Shown here: positions 22,291-32,681 of the stretch, piece after piece
Position numbering within the stretch: the first letter of the stretch is position 1
Layout of the letters: each line of letters begins with the position of its first letter
NCBI GenBank assembly: GCA_033032865.1
Contig: JAWHQI010000005.1
Span: 13,602,001-13,666,000, forward strand
Length of the DNA: 64,000 bases
DNA from: Dactylorhiza incarnata
Lineage: Eukaryota > Streptophyta > Magnoliopsida > Asparagales > Orchidaceae
Direction: 5' to 3'
The notes under the pieces: generated by a model
Seen by the model: only the letters and a program-made list of their open reading frames with translations
Databases searched by the model: none
Told to the model about the DNA's origin: nothing
Translations under genes and position numbers: made by a program

Positions 22291-23390
22291 AATTTTGAAG
22301 TGGAAGTGTTTGAGACTGGGCGATCTGTTTTTGGAGACTGCAGAGACCGCAGGGCTTGTATGGCGGTTTACCTCTGGAATCCGCGAGCTCAGTGTGGCGT
22401 CCTGGCTGCTGAGGTCGCACATCTCTGGTGTTGGCGGCCTGTGTTTGGTCTGCTGGTTTTGCCCAAGTATCCTTGTTCTGGTTTAGAACGGGCGGTCTCA
22501 TCTGCGGGTTGCATGAGCTTGTTCCAGCGATTTACTTCTAGTCGGTCAGATGCTCATGTCTATTCTCACAAGAGACCGAGCGGTCTGCTGGGTTGTCTTG
22601 GCGAGCTGTCCTTCTTGGACAGTTATGCCTTAGTGCAATAAGGTCTTTAAGAGACCACGCGGTCTATTTCTGGATACTGCATACTTCAATAAGGAAGGTG
22701 ACCGTATCCCTTTGGGTGGTGACGACATCCGTTCGTTTGCCTATAAATAGGGGTGCCGGGGTTGACATAAAAATGCAAGAACTGTTAGCGGCTTGCAGTC
22801 TCGTTCAGCATTATCCTTTCTTCCAGCTTTGAATAAACCAGTCCGGCAGCAGTTTGTCTATGCGGACTATGTTTAGTTGTTCTTGGTCTGTGCAGCTGAC
22901 TCAGTTGATCAGGCGGTCTTAAGTGATCAGGCAATCTTGAGTTGCGGTCTGCAATAGGAAGCAGTTCTTCGTAAGTGTTTGCGGGTTCTTCTATGATCTT
23001 GAGACCGTGCGGTCTGGGCAATCAAGAAGTGCGGACAGTTGTTTTCAGCAGTTGAATAAAGTAGCGAGTTATGCAGTCTATGGTTGCGGTCTGATAGGTG
23101 CGGCTTGTGCTCTGTTCGCACGGTCTCAGGGGTAGCCGTGCAGCTTGTCTGTTCGAGCGGTCTGGGAGTTTCTGCTTGGCAGTTCGCTGGCGGCTTGTTT
23201 TTGTCTTGTGCTTCTCTCCTTTGTGATTCTTATGAATCATTTCTCGCCATGTATGTCTCGCATTGTAAAGAGATAGTAAATGAGTAGAGCACTATTCTGT
23301 CTTCCCATTGTCATTGATTGTCACGCTTATGGATTGTGCTGAAGCATTCCGCATTTTTTGCTTCACTCCGGACCTCTAAATTTTTTAACA
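22286..23390 (+). repeat. E3 3' LTR (1105 bp)
   Basis: Starts tgttaaatttt and ends ttttttaaca. TATA box ctataaatag at 22741-22750. Words of the type gaccg/gcggtct (agaccgagcggtct, gagaccgtgcggtct) occur both upstream of the TATA box (22315-22680) and downstream (22900-23170). Frames inside the LTR are not genes. The 5 bp following (gttaa) would be one target duplication; the other is lost with the truncated left end. Confidence 0.88.
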
Positions 23391-23883
23391 GTTAAGAGTC
23401 TAAGCTAGAATGCAGGTTTTATATTTAAAATATCTAACATGCATCCTATTATAAAACATTCCCAGAGAGCAAGCATATAAATGACTAGCAAATATCAGCA
23501 GAAAAAACAGCAAGTAGTCTTACACAAGCTATGGGTGTCAACAAACTGACACGAACCCATAGAAACAACCAAGTCCATAAACAACATATAACTCTTTACC
23601 AAGGAAGAGGAGGAAAGCAGCTACCACAGCCTGGAGGAAATCCCCTGGACTACTTGCAGCAGCTACCGGTCTGAACATGAGGCATTCAAAAGAAAAGAAT
23701 GTCTCAGCCCAAAGTGGAGAAAACAGACAGTTCCATAATCATTAGGGATTAATAAGGGGTAATCAAACTAAGGAGAGATAAAAACAACTGTATATCATTC
23801 GTAAATTTATTCGATGAGAAGATAATAGCTTGCCCCAAGCGTACAAAGTATGCTTAAACTTGATCATGTGGTTAGTTCAATGT

Positions 23884-24058
23884 CAACAGGCACTATGGTG
23901 GTGGGAACCTATTCCAATCCATCCAACAACCTAAATAATTTAACAACGAGCACTGTGGTGGTGGACCCCCGTTCCAATCCAACCAACAGCCCAAGTAGTT
24001 TAACAACGAGCACTCTGGTGGTGGACCCCTGTTCCAATCCAACCAACAACCCAAATGA
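23884..24058. repeat. 63-bp imperfect tandem repeat in E4 LTR
   Basis: Two and a half units built on gcactgtggtggtggacccc, then ttccaatccaaccaacaacc, then ttaacaacgagcac. It keeps a short plus-strand frame open (23850-24062). That frame is antisense to E4 and purely repeat-derived, so I do not call it a gene. Confidence 0.75.
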
Positions 24059-24214
24059 ATAATTCACCAACATCAACTTATCATAAGCATAGCAAAATCT
24101 GACAATGGGTCGTCAAAAAATCTTAGGATTTATGAAACACACCAAAGGAAACAAAATCCTTAACATACCAGCCCGCATAACAGAATTCGTCGGGGTGACG
24201 CGGGAAAAAAATTC

Positions 24215-24315
24215 AATTTTTGGCGGGAGGTCTCGACGATCGACGGGAGGTCTCGGCGATCAATGATCGACGGGAGGTCTCGACAATCGACGTGAGGTCT
24301 CGATGATCGAAGAGT
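24215..24315. repeat. E4 LTR repeats of ggaggtctcgacgatcgacg
   Basis: Four to five copies of a ~20-bp unit, gggaggtctcgacgatcgac, with variants. Each contains the self-complementary core cgatcg or a near version. It is the E4 counterpart of the CpG palindrome arrays in the other LTRs, though shorter and less perfect. Confidence 0.7.
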
Positions 24316-25341
24316 GGTCCCAACGATTTCTACTTGAAGTCCCATCGAAACGACTTCCCGTCCTGCTTATTTCTCTTTCTACACAGAATTCTTCTAAACT
24401 ACCAGAACATATTTCTATCAGAACTTAGTTCTGGACTACCAGAATATACCTCTACTAACAACAGTTCTAATATGCAAACTAAACCAACCAGAATTTGTAG
24501 CAACTAACCATATCTAATAACAAGCAAACCTAGACTGTGAATCTAACCAACTTAACCACCAAATTTCTACCGCCATGCTACCCTAAAAAAATTGTTTTAT
24601 TAACAAAAAGGGGAAATGTTACTTGCCTCAACTCGACGCCATCACAACGACACCTAAGCCTTCTCCTTCAAGGATCGCATACATGACGAGCTCGGCGAGA
24701 GTTTTCTGAATCTAGACTTCGACGACGATTCCGATCACTCGAGCTCCATCGACGACCAACTAAAAGAAGAAAAACCCTCTCTCTTTTTTTCTCTCCCTCT
24801 CACTTTCCCGATTCCGCACTCAGGAAAAACCTCAGGAAAAGTCTAGAGAATTCCCTTCTTGGAGAAGATGACAGAAAACTTATCAGGGAGAGGATTATGG
24901 AGTGAATTGGAAAGCACTAACCCTTAGTTTAATAATTTACATGAGTAAAAATCTAAATCCACAACTCTCATAAGGCCTACTCATTCACTATCTAAATCTG
25001 TATATACATACTACATTTTATAGGCATTTTCTTAAGCACCCAAATAATTTAATATATCTTATATACTCACTTATAAGACCTAGATAAAAGTATATGCACT
25101 AATCATTTTATATCCATATTGCCTAAGATTTATTTACGTGAACTCCGAATGACGACGCACCCAAAACAGTAACGCCCTCACGCAAAATTAAAGACATTAA
25201 AAATAATTATCAAAAAAGCAAGGGTGTTACATCCACCACTCCTAAAAGAAAGTTTCCCCCTGTAACTTCACACCACAAACCGAAACGAGGAAAAATGGAA
25301 TAAATTAGAATTCACAAGGGAGGAATACTCACCGAAGAGAA

Positions 25342-26052
25342 TTAGACGAACAGATGTGGATAAGATTCTCTCATCACAGATTCCAGCTCCCAGGTTGCGC
25401 TCCTAACATCTTGATTTCTCCAGAGAACTTTAATCATAGGAATCGTCTTCCTGCGCAAAACTCGGTCTTGCGTCACCAAAATACGAATAGGCTCCTCAAC
25501 ATTCGATAGATTGGGCTGCAACCGGGGCACAGAGTCTAGGACATGCCTGTCACTAAGCATACACTTTCGTAATTGGCTCACATGGAACACATCATGGATG
25601 CACGGGAAAGTGGCAGGCAACACCAGCCGATAGGCAGATGCCCCGATGCGCTCTATAATTTGGAAAGGTCACACTTACCAAGGATCGAACTTGTGGTTCT
25701 TTCCAAATCTCTTAACACATAGCATCGGAGAAACCTTCAAGAAAACCATGTCCCCGACTGCAAACTCCAGATCAACCCTTCGCCGATTAGCGTACTTTTC
25801 ATAATGCTCTTGAGCCACACAAAGCTTCTCACGAATCTGAGACACATCAATGCTCATCTATTCCAGGGCCTCTGGACCTAACAACAGCCTCTCCCCAACC
25901 TCAGCCCAAAATAGGGGAGTTCGACAATGCCTCCCACACAAGGCTTCAAAGGGGGTCATCTGAAAGCTCTCCTCAAAACTGTTATTGTAATCAAATTCCA
26001 TGAGTCCAAATCGTTCATCCCAAGCCCCTCCATGATCCAAATCATACCATAT
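25342..26052 (-). pseudogene. E4 integrase C-terminus and chromodomain-like tail
   Basis: Reads, from right to left, MEFDYNNSFEESFQMTPFEA, CGRHCRTPLFWAEVGE (end of the integrase core region), then REKLCVAQEHYEKYANRRR and LEFAVGDMVFLKVSP (GPY/F-type region), then DVFHVSQLRKCM and finally VLWRNQDVRSATWELES, the remnant of a chromodomain. In-frame stops lie near 25858 and 25672. The 5' side is cut by E5 at 26053. Known: chromodomains at the integrase end direct chromoviruses to heterochromatin; this copy cannot make an enzyme. Confidence 0.85.
26048..26052. repeat. E5 target-site duplication, left (CATAT)
   Basis: CATAT before the E5 5' LTR, repeated at 32631-32635 after the 3' LTR. Confidence 0.95.
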
Positions 26053-27259
26053 TGTTGAAAATGTTGAAGTGGAAGTTTTGTGGAGCCTTTGGATCTGGGC
26101 GGTCTGGGAAGAGGTCGGGCGGTCTGGTGTGACCGCACGACCTGTCGATCTGTCTTGCGTTCTGGCTTGTCTTAGCCTAGCTGCAGTCTCCTGGCATGAA
26201 CGCTGGTTTCTATCCAAGGTGGCTGAAGGTGAGGCCGCGCGGTCTGTCTGTGACCGCGTGGCGGGCTGACTTCTTCAAGGCTGTGCCGGTCTGGTGTGAC
26301 TACACAGGTTGGTCCAGTCGTTCCGGAATCCGGTCTGATGACTGTCCGGGGTTTCTGGTGGTGTTTGCGGACTAAGGATCTTAGTCGCGCGGTCTCCGTT
26401 TGCGATCTCAGGAGGAGGCTGGTATGCGAACAGGTGTTCGCGGTCTTGTGGCGAACAGGCAGTGTTTGTGGTCTCGAGCAAACACTGGTGGTGTGCGGCT
26501 TCTTGGCGGTCTGGCGATCTCACTGTGGAGTCGCGATCTGACTGAGGGAGTGGCAATCTCCCGCGGCCTAGGGTGAAGCCGGCGAGCTCATCAAATGAAG
26601 CAGAAAGAACTGTTGCGAATCGCGCGGGATGACTGGTCTGGTCGCGCGATCTGAAGGTGGTGATCCTATCTCATAGGGTGGTGACTAGATCAGGTCCCAC
26701 GCCTATAAATAGGAGTCACTATAGCAGCAAATTAACACACTAAGTGTAAGCTGAGTTTATCCTATTTCCCGCGGTCTGTATTATTGTGACCGGGCGGTCT
26801 GCTGATTGAACTTTTCTTGTGCAGCTTCTGCAGATAGTGCGGTCTGCAGCGATCACCTCTTCCTCTGAAAGTGTTCGGGCGGTCTGCGGCTTGCAGTGTG
26901 GGTTGCTAGAGTTCGGGAGAATCAGTAGAGTTCGAAAGGAGGGTGCGGTCTGCTCAGCGGTCTGAGGTGGTGTTCTGTAACCGGCAGTGTTGTGCGGTTA
27001 GGCAGCTTGTAGAGATCGACAAGGAGACCGTATGGTGTGGAGCGGTCTCATTTATCTTCCTTTAAGTTTTTTGTATTTTCCTCTTTGGTTTTGTACGCTA
27101 GCGAAATCATATCTCGCCAAGCATACCTCATCCTATAATGAAGTTTATGCTATCAATAAAGATTACTTGTTTGCCTCCATTTGTTTCTGGTTGTTTGGCT
27201 TGAATCTCTAAGTTGCACGTTTCCTGCTCACTCCATAAAGGTCTATGGAAAATTTCACA
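26053..27259 (+). repeat. E5 5' LTR
   Basis: Starts tgttgaaaatgttgaag, ends aaatttcaca. TATA box ctataaatag at 26703-26712. gcggtct / gaccgc words (for example ggccgcgcggtctgt, gtgaccgcgtgg) occur from 26085 to 26650, and again after the TATA box in the part expected to be transcribed (26770-27050). Confidence 0.95.
26703..26712 (+). promoter_or_regulatory. E5 5' LTR TATA box
   Basis: ctataaatag, identical to the one at 32074-32083 in the 3' LTR and to 22741-22750 in E3. Confidence 0.65.
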
Positions 27260-27271
27260 TGGTATCAGAGC
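27260..27271 (+). other. E5 primer-binding site, tRNA-Met type
   Basis: tggtatcagagc immediately after the LTR, complementary to the 3' end of plant initiator tRNA-Met, the standard primer of Ty1/copia elements. Confidence 0.95.
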
Positions 27272-27347
27272 TAGGTTCGGGTGGATAGAGCAGTGAATGA
27301 CTTAGAGTAGCCATCGCCTTTGTGAAGAAGGAACTAGTGGTAGAGCA

Positions 27348-28230
27348 ATGGAAGGTGGTTTTGCAAGAGGTCTTGGGATTGAGATGCTTACATCGACTAA
27401 CTTCAAAAAGTGGAAGTCGTGTATGCAGAGCTATCTTCTGGGTGAGGACCTCTGGGAGGTGGTTGGAGGAGAGAGCATGGAAGAAGTTTTTCTGGTTGGA
27501 GATAACCATCATGAGGTAAGGAACTGGAGGCGGCTTAATGCCAAAGCAGAGTTCTCCCTGAAGAGGGCAATATCAGCTGATCTGTTTGTTCACATCTTGG
27601 GGTGTGCATCAGCTGCGGAAATCTGGAGAGCCCTGGAAGGGCTGTTTAACAAAAAGAATGTGGCAAGACTTCAGTTCCTGGATAATGAGCCGGCCAGATC
27701 GGCTCAGGGTGACCTTTCTATTTCTACGTTCTTCCTGAAGATGAAGAACTTGTGCGCCAAGATTTCAGCGCTGGATCCTGATGAGCCAATTTTTCAGGCG
27801 AAGCTGAAGAGGCATATTATCCGTGGCTTGCGGAAGGAATATGTTGCCTTTGTGACGTCGGTGCAGGGTTGGGCAAATCAGCCGTCTCTGCTAGAGCTGG
27901 AAAATCTACTTTCTTCGCAGGAGAGTCTGGCAAGGCAGATGGCGGGGGTGTCAGTGTCTGGGAGAGATGGCGAAGTTCTCTTCACAGGAAAGAAGAAGAA
28001 GTGGGATAAGAAGAAGACCGCTGGAGGAGGCAATGGGCCTTCAACTTCTGGACATCAGGAGAGGGGCTATGCTCCTAAGGCTGAAGGGAAGAAGAAGGGG
28101 GAAGGTCCCAAGTGCTTCAGGTGCTGAAAGGTCGGTCATATCAGGAAGGAGTGCCGGGTAAATCTTCAGCCGAGACATGCTGCTGCAGGAAAGGGGGAAG
28201 CTGAATCCAGGCAGGTTGATGGAGGATGGG
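27348..28230 (+). pseudogene. E5 gag
   Basis: ATG at 27348. The N-terminal block LTSTNFKKWKSCMQSYLLGE is the usual start of copia gag. A helical capsid-like region (ISTFFLKMKNLCAKISALD, LKRHIIRGLRKEYVAFVTSV) and a basic glycine-rich linker follow. A stop TGA (28125-28127) falls inside the zinc knuckle, after its second cysteine. Downstream the same frame still reads KVGHIRKEC, so the CCHC motif (C-x2-C-x4-H-x4-C) was complete before the stop. Capsid protein that would package the element RNA in the cytoplasm. Confidence 0.85.
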
Positions 28231-28241
28231 GAGGAGCCTTC

Positions 28242-31200
28242 TTGGCTTCTGTTGGAGCTAAGGCTCTTATCAACTATCAGGAGGATTGGATCGTGGACTC
28301 GGGGTGTGGTCATCACCTCATCGGAGATGAGTCAAAGCTTTCTTCAGCGCAACCTTATTCAGGTAATGATGCTATTATTACTGCTGATAATACTGTGCAT
28401 ATTGTAGAGAAGGTGGGGGTTGTTTCCTTGGGCAGTGATAGGGGGCCACTAACTTTGAAGAGTGTCTATCATGTGCCCGGAATGAGGAAAAACCTCTTCT
28501 CCGTGACCAACGATGTCGACTCTGGGTATCACATTCTGTTTGGCCCAACAGAAGTGAGGTTTCTTTGGAATGTGGAGGCGGTGAATGCTGAGGTAGTTCA
28601 TATGGGGAGGAGAACTAAAGACTTGTTCGTGCTTTCGACAAGTTCTTACGTTGATAAGATGAGGACGAATGATAGTGATGTGATATGGCACGAGAGGTTG
28701 GGGCACGTAGGAATGGATAAGATGAAGGCTATTGCGGTGAGAGGTCTGGTCAAGGGCCTGCCTAGTTTATCTTCCTACGAAGACGGTCATATGTGCGCAG
28801 GATGTCAGTTCGACAAGTCTCATCAGCTTTTGTTTGATAAGTCGCAGACAAGGAGTAGTGTGCCGTTGGAGTGCATCCACGGTGACTTGATGGGACTGAC
28901 TGCTACCCCAAGCCTCGGAGGAAGCAGATATATGCTGGTGTTGATCGATGATTACACTAGATATGTTTGGGTATATTTCTTGAAGGAGAAGGCAGAGGCG
29001 TTTGCCAAGTTTGTGGAGTTCAAGAAGCTCGTGGAGGGTCGGCTTGGACTGCGGGTTAAGAAGCTGAGAACTGACAATGAAGGGGAGTTCACCTCTGGTG
29101 AGTTCTCTACTTTTTGCAGGAAGGCGGGCATCTGGAGGGAGTTTACTTGTGCGCATACTCCACAACAAAACAGAGTTGCAGAATGGAAGATCCGTCATCT
29201 GACAGAGACTTGCAAGTGTTGGCTGCATGCCAAGAGTATCCCAAAGTCCTTCTGGGCGGAGGGAATGTCTTGTGTTGCCTACGTCATCAATCGGATGGAT
29301 CTTAGTCCCATCAATATGAAGACCCCGCATGAACTGATGTTCAAGGAAAAGCCGAGTGTGGCACACCTTCGGGTGTTTGGTTCCACCTTCTATGTGCACG
29401 TTCCAGATGCGCTTCGGACGAAGCTAGATGCGAAAGCAAGGAAGCTAGTCTTCGTGGGTTATGATGACCAGAAGAAGGGCTGGAAGTGCATGGACCCGGA
29501 GACGCGGAGATTTGTTGTATCTCGCGACGTTGTGTTCGACGAGGTGACATCTTACAAGGGGGGTTCTGGTGTTGAGCTACGAGAAAGCAGAGTGGAGGAG
29601 CCGGAGAAAGCTGTGGAAAATCTTCAGGTGGAGCTACCTGTGTCACCAGGTGGTCCATTAATATCTAGTTCTGAGATGGAGGTTTTTGGTTCAGGAAGCA
29701 GGGGGAGCAATGCTCCTAGTACGTATGGGAGAGGAGCTAAGGAAGAAGCAGCTGAGGATACTGCGAGTCAGTGGAAGGCGTTGCGGAGATCAAAGCGAAC
29801 TATCATTGCCCCTGATCGCTATACAGGAGGAAACATGGTGAGCTTTGTCTCGTGTTTCTTTGTTGGACCCTTGGATGAGAGGGAGCCATCGAGCTTTGAA
29901 AAGGCCAAAGGCGTGGAACAGTTGGATTTGGCTATGCTGGAAGAGATGTGTGCTCTTGAGAAGAATGAGACTTGGTCTCTGGTGCCCAAGCCCAAGGTTA
30001 TCACCCCTGTGACATGCAAGTGGTTCTACAAGCTTAAGAAGAATGCTGACAGCAGTATCGAGCAATACAAGGCTCGCCTTATGGCTCGGGGGTTCTCGCA
30101 GCAATACGGTGAAGATTATGAAGAGACATTCAGTCCGGTGTCTAAAATGACTTCAGTTCGGGTTGTGATTGCCTTGGCGGTGTGTTGGGGGTGGAAGATC
30201 TGGCAGCTCGACGTAATGAATGCGTTCTGTACGGCGAGATTGACTAGGTCATCTTCATGGTCCAGCCGCCAGGCTTCGTATCTGAAGATTTTCCGGAGCA
30301 TGTCTGCAAGTTGAAGGAGGCCCTGTATGGGTTGAAGCAAGCGTCGAGGGCGTGGTATGGAAAGATCGCAAAATATCTCTTATTCTGTTGATTTGGTGCT
30401 TCAGACTTAGACTCAAGCTTGTTCGTCAAGAAGAGCGGGGAGCTTCACGTCATCGTGCTGCTATACGTCGACGATATGATCGTGACGTGGAATTCAAAGG
30501 CGGAGGTAGCAAAGCTTCGGGCAGAGCTATCTATCAGGTTCGAGATGATGGACTTAGGTGAACTCCATCACTTACTTGGACTCCAGGTGTAGAGGAAGGA
30601 GAGTGGAGTGCTGGTATCCCAGGCTGGATATGCGGAGCGAATCATGGAGCGATGCGTCATGAAGGAAGGGAAGTGCATCTCCACACCTCTAGAGAAGGCT
30701 TTGAAGCTTCGGAAGGATGAGGGAAGGATTCTACAAGATCTGTTGGTGTTCCGAGCTCTGGTCGGGAGCTTGATCTATCTGACGATCACAAGGACAGATA
30801 TTGCGTATGCTGTTGGCAGAGTGAGTTGGTATATGGAAGAGCCACGGATGCCTCATCTGCTAGCGGCCAAGAACATTCTGAAGTATGTCAAGGCGACCTC
30901 GGACATGGGTCTCCTTTACAGGAGGGATGCGGGCTTCGAGGTGCATGTGTATATGGACGCTGATTACGGGGGAGATTCGGATGATCGGAAGTCGACGTCT
31001 GGATACATCTTCATAGCGGGCCCCACGACTATATCATGGTGCAGTAAGAAGCAGGATTCCGTGTCGGTCTCAACCACGGAAGCGAAATACAAGGCTTCGG
31101 CCTTGGCAGCTCAGGAAATCATATGGCTTAGGAGGTTGGTTGGAGACGTTCATAAGGAGGTTCAGGGTCCAACTCTGCTCCGCGGCGACAATGAGAGTGC

Positions 31201-31429
31201 TCTCAAACTGTTTACTAATCCAGTTTGTTGCGCGAGGTCTAAGCATATCGAGATCGAGCATCATCTCATTCGTGAGAAGGTGTTGGAGGGGTCTCTTTCA
31301 GTCGAGCATGTTAGGAGTCAGGACAATGTCGCTGACATCTTCACAAAGGCGCTGGCGAAGGGGCCGTTTACTCAGCCAAGGAGCCTACTAGGGCTATTTT
31401 CAACTTCCCACTTCAAGGGGGAGTGTTGA
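28242..31429 (+). pseudogene. E5 pol: protease, integrase, RT, RNase H
   Basis: Protease [14 protein letters not shown] near 28287 keeps D-S-G. Integrase finger [12 protein letters not shown] ... CAGCQ; core [22 protein letters not shown], and VAEWKIRHL where VAERK is usual. [22 protein letters not shown] and [11 protein letters not shown] frameshift follows near 30230, then LYGLKQASRAWYGK and LLYVDDMIV (about 30460), with further stops near 30390 and 30592. RNase H MDADYGGDSDDRKSTSGY, STTEAKYKASALA, GDNESALKL, NVADIFTKAL. The stop (TGA 31427-31429) lies inside the 3' LTR, so FKGEC is encoded by the PPT. Around 2070 bases from 28242 are one open frame. Confidence 0.9.
31415..31423 (+). other. 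E5 polypurine tract
   Basis: aagggggag before the 3' LTR; inside the loop of the inverted repeat 31402-31448. Confidence 0.9.
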
Positions 31430-32630
31430 AAATGTTGAAGTGGAAGTTTTGTGGAGCCTTTGGATCTGGGCGGTCTGGGAAGTGGTCGGGTGGTCTGGTT
31501 TGACCGCACGACCTGTCGATCTGTCTTGCGGTCTGGCTTGTCTTAGCCTAGCCATAGTCTCCTAGCATGACCGCTGGTTTCTATCCAAGGCGGCTGAAGG
31601 TGAGGCCGCGCGGTCTGTCTGTGACCGCGTGGCGGGCTGACTTCTTCAAGGCTGTGTCGGTCTGGTGTGATCGCACAGGTTGGTCCAGTCTTTCTGGAAT
31701 CTGTCCTGATGACTGTCCGGGGTTTCTGGTGGTGTTCGCAGACTAAGAATCTTAGTCGCGCGGTCTCCGTTTGCTCTCTCAGGAGGAGGCTCGTATGCAA
31801 ACAGGTGTTCGCGGTCTTGTGGCGAACAAACAGTGTTTGCGGTCTTGAGCAAACATTGGTGGTGGGCAGCTTCTTGGTAGTCTGGCGATCTCACTGTGGA
31901 GTCACAATCTGACTGAGGGAGTGACGATCTCCCGCGGTCTGGGGTGAAGACGGCGAGCTCATCAAATGAAGCAGAAAGAACTGTTACTGATCGCGCGGGT
32001 TGACCAGTCTGGTCGCGCGATCTAAAGGTGGTGATCCAATCTCATAGGGCGGTGATTGGATCAGGTCCCACGCCTATAAATAGGAGTCACTATAGCAGCA
32101 AATTAACACACCAAGTGTAAGCTGAGTTTATCCAAATTCCTGCGGTCTGTATTATTGTGACCGGGCGGTCTGCTGATTGAACTTTTCTTGTGCAACTTCT
32201 GCGGATAGTGCGGTCTGCAGCGAGCACCTCTTCCTCTGAAAGTGTTTGGGCGGTCTGCGACTTGCAGTGTGGGTTGCTGGAGTTCGGGAGAATCAGTAGA
32301 GTTCGAAAGGAGGGTGCGGTCTGCTCAGCGGTCTGAGGTGGTGTTCTGTAACCAGCAGTGTTGTGCGGTTAGGCAGCTTGTAGATATCGGTAAGGAGACC
32401 GTGCGGTCTGGAGCGGTCTCATTTTTCTTCCTTTAAGGTTTTTGTATTTTCCTCTTTGGTTTTGTATGCTGGCGAAATCATGTCTCGCCAAGCATACCTC
32501 ATCCTGTAATGAAGTTTATGCTATCAATAAAGATTACTTGTTTGCCTCCATTTGTTTCTGGTTGTTTGGCTTGAATCTCTAAGTTGCACATTTCCTACTC
32601 ACTCCATAAAGGACTACGGAAAATTTCACA
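31424..32630 (+). repeat. E5 3' LTR
   Basis: Same length as the 5' LTR and same ends; TATA box at 32074-32083; followed by TSD CATAT (32631-32635). Differences from the 5' LTR are spread along it, many of them C/T or G/A at CpG sites inside the gcggtct words, as expected for methylated DNA. Confidence 0.95.
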
Positions 32631-32681
32631 CATATAATCATATCCTCCACGATTTGATTTACCCTTTCCGTCTGCCCATTA
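32631..32681 (-). pseudogene. E4 integrase fragment between E5 and E6
   Basis: 51 bp; the minus strand reads NGQTERVNQIVEDMI, the integrase segment with the catalytic glutamate (usual form DGQ(S/T)ERTNQ). It links the piece at 41702 (ending TYHPQ) to the piece at 26052, proving that E5 and E6 entered the same gene 50 bp apart. Confidence 0.85.

Larger units (their letters stand above)
18839..23390 (+). mobile_element. E3: 5'-truncated Ty1/copia retrotransposon
   Basis: Starts inside gag against the 89-bp repeat and continues through protease, integrase, RT and RNase H to the PPT and a single 1105-bp 3' LTR. There is no 5' LTR or PBS, so the left part was deleted. Related to E5 along the whole pol and by the gcggtct words in the LTR. 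It abuts the Tekay LTR remnant (E4) on the right. I cannot name the copia lineage. Confidence 0.9.
23391..25231 (-). repeat. E4 3' LTR (at least 1841 bp, left end truncated or covered)
   Basis: Right edge: plus ...gtgttaca at 25231, that is minus TGTAACACCC, a common Tekay LTR start. The rest reads as LTR: a non-coding stretch with a segment at about 23525-23690 that I associate with the R-U5 part of Tekay LTRs. The left end is not defined because E3 abuts at 23391. It contains a 63-bp repeat (23884-24058) and a gaggtctcgacgatcgac cluster (24215-24315). Confidence 0.6.
26053..32630 (+). mobile_element. E5: full-length Ty1/copia retrotransposon (6578 bp) inserted in E4
   Basis: Two 1207-bp LTRs (26053-27259, 31424-32630), TSD CATAT, tRNA-Met-type PBS, gag, PR-INT-RT-RH and PPT, all on the plus strand. 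The insertion splits the E4 integrase. LTRs differ at several dozen sites by eye, about 5%, so it is clearly older than E2. Pol is related to E3. The reading frame has a few stops, so this copy is defective. Confidence 0.95.

Noticed and set aside
22285..22641. Open frames in E3 and E5 LTRs (also 26296-26541 and 31667-31912)
   Set aside because: GC-rich LTR sequence with few stops; they span gcggtct repeats and differ in frame between LTR copies.
23850..24062. Small plus-strand protein rich in TTST/VVDP
   Set aside because: Encoded entirely by a 63-bp tandem repeat in an LTR and antisense to the element.
25202..25275. PPT-framing inverted repeat in E4 (gttaca / tgtaac)
   Set aside because: Only six bases pair and they resemble the LTR start itself; too weak to add to the other cases.
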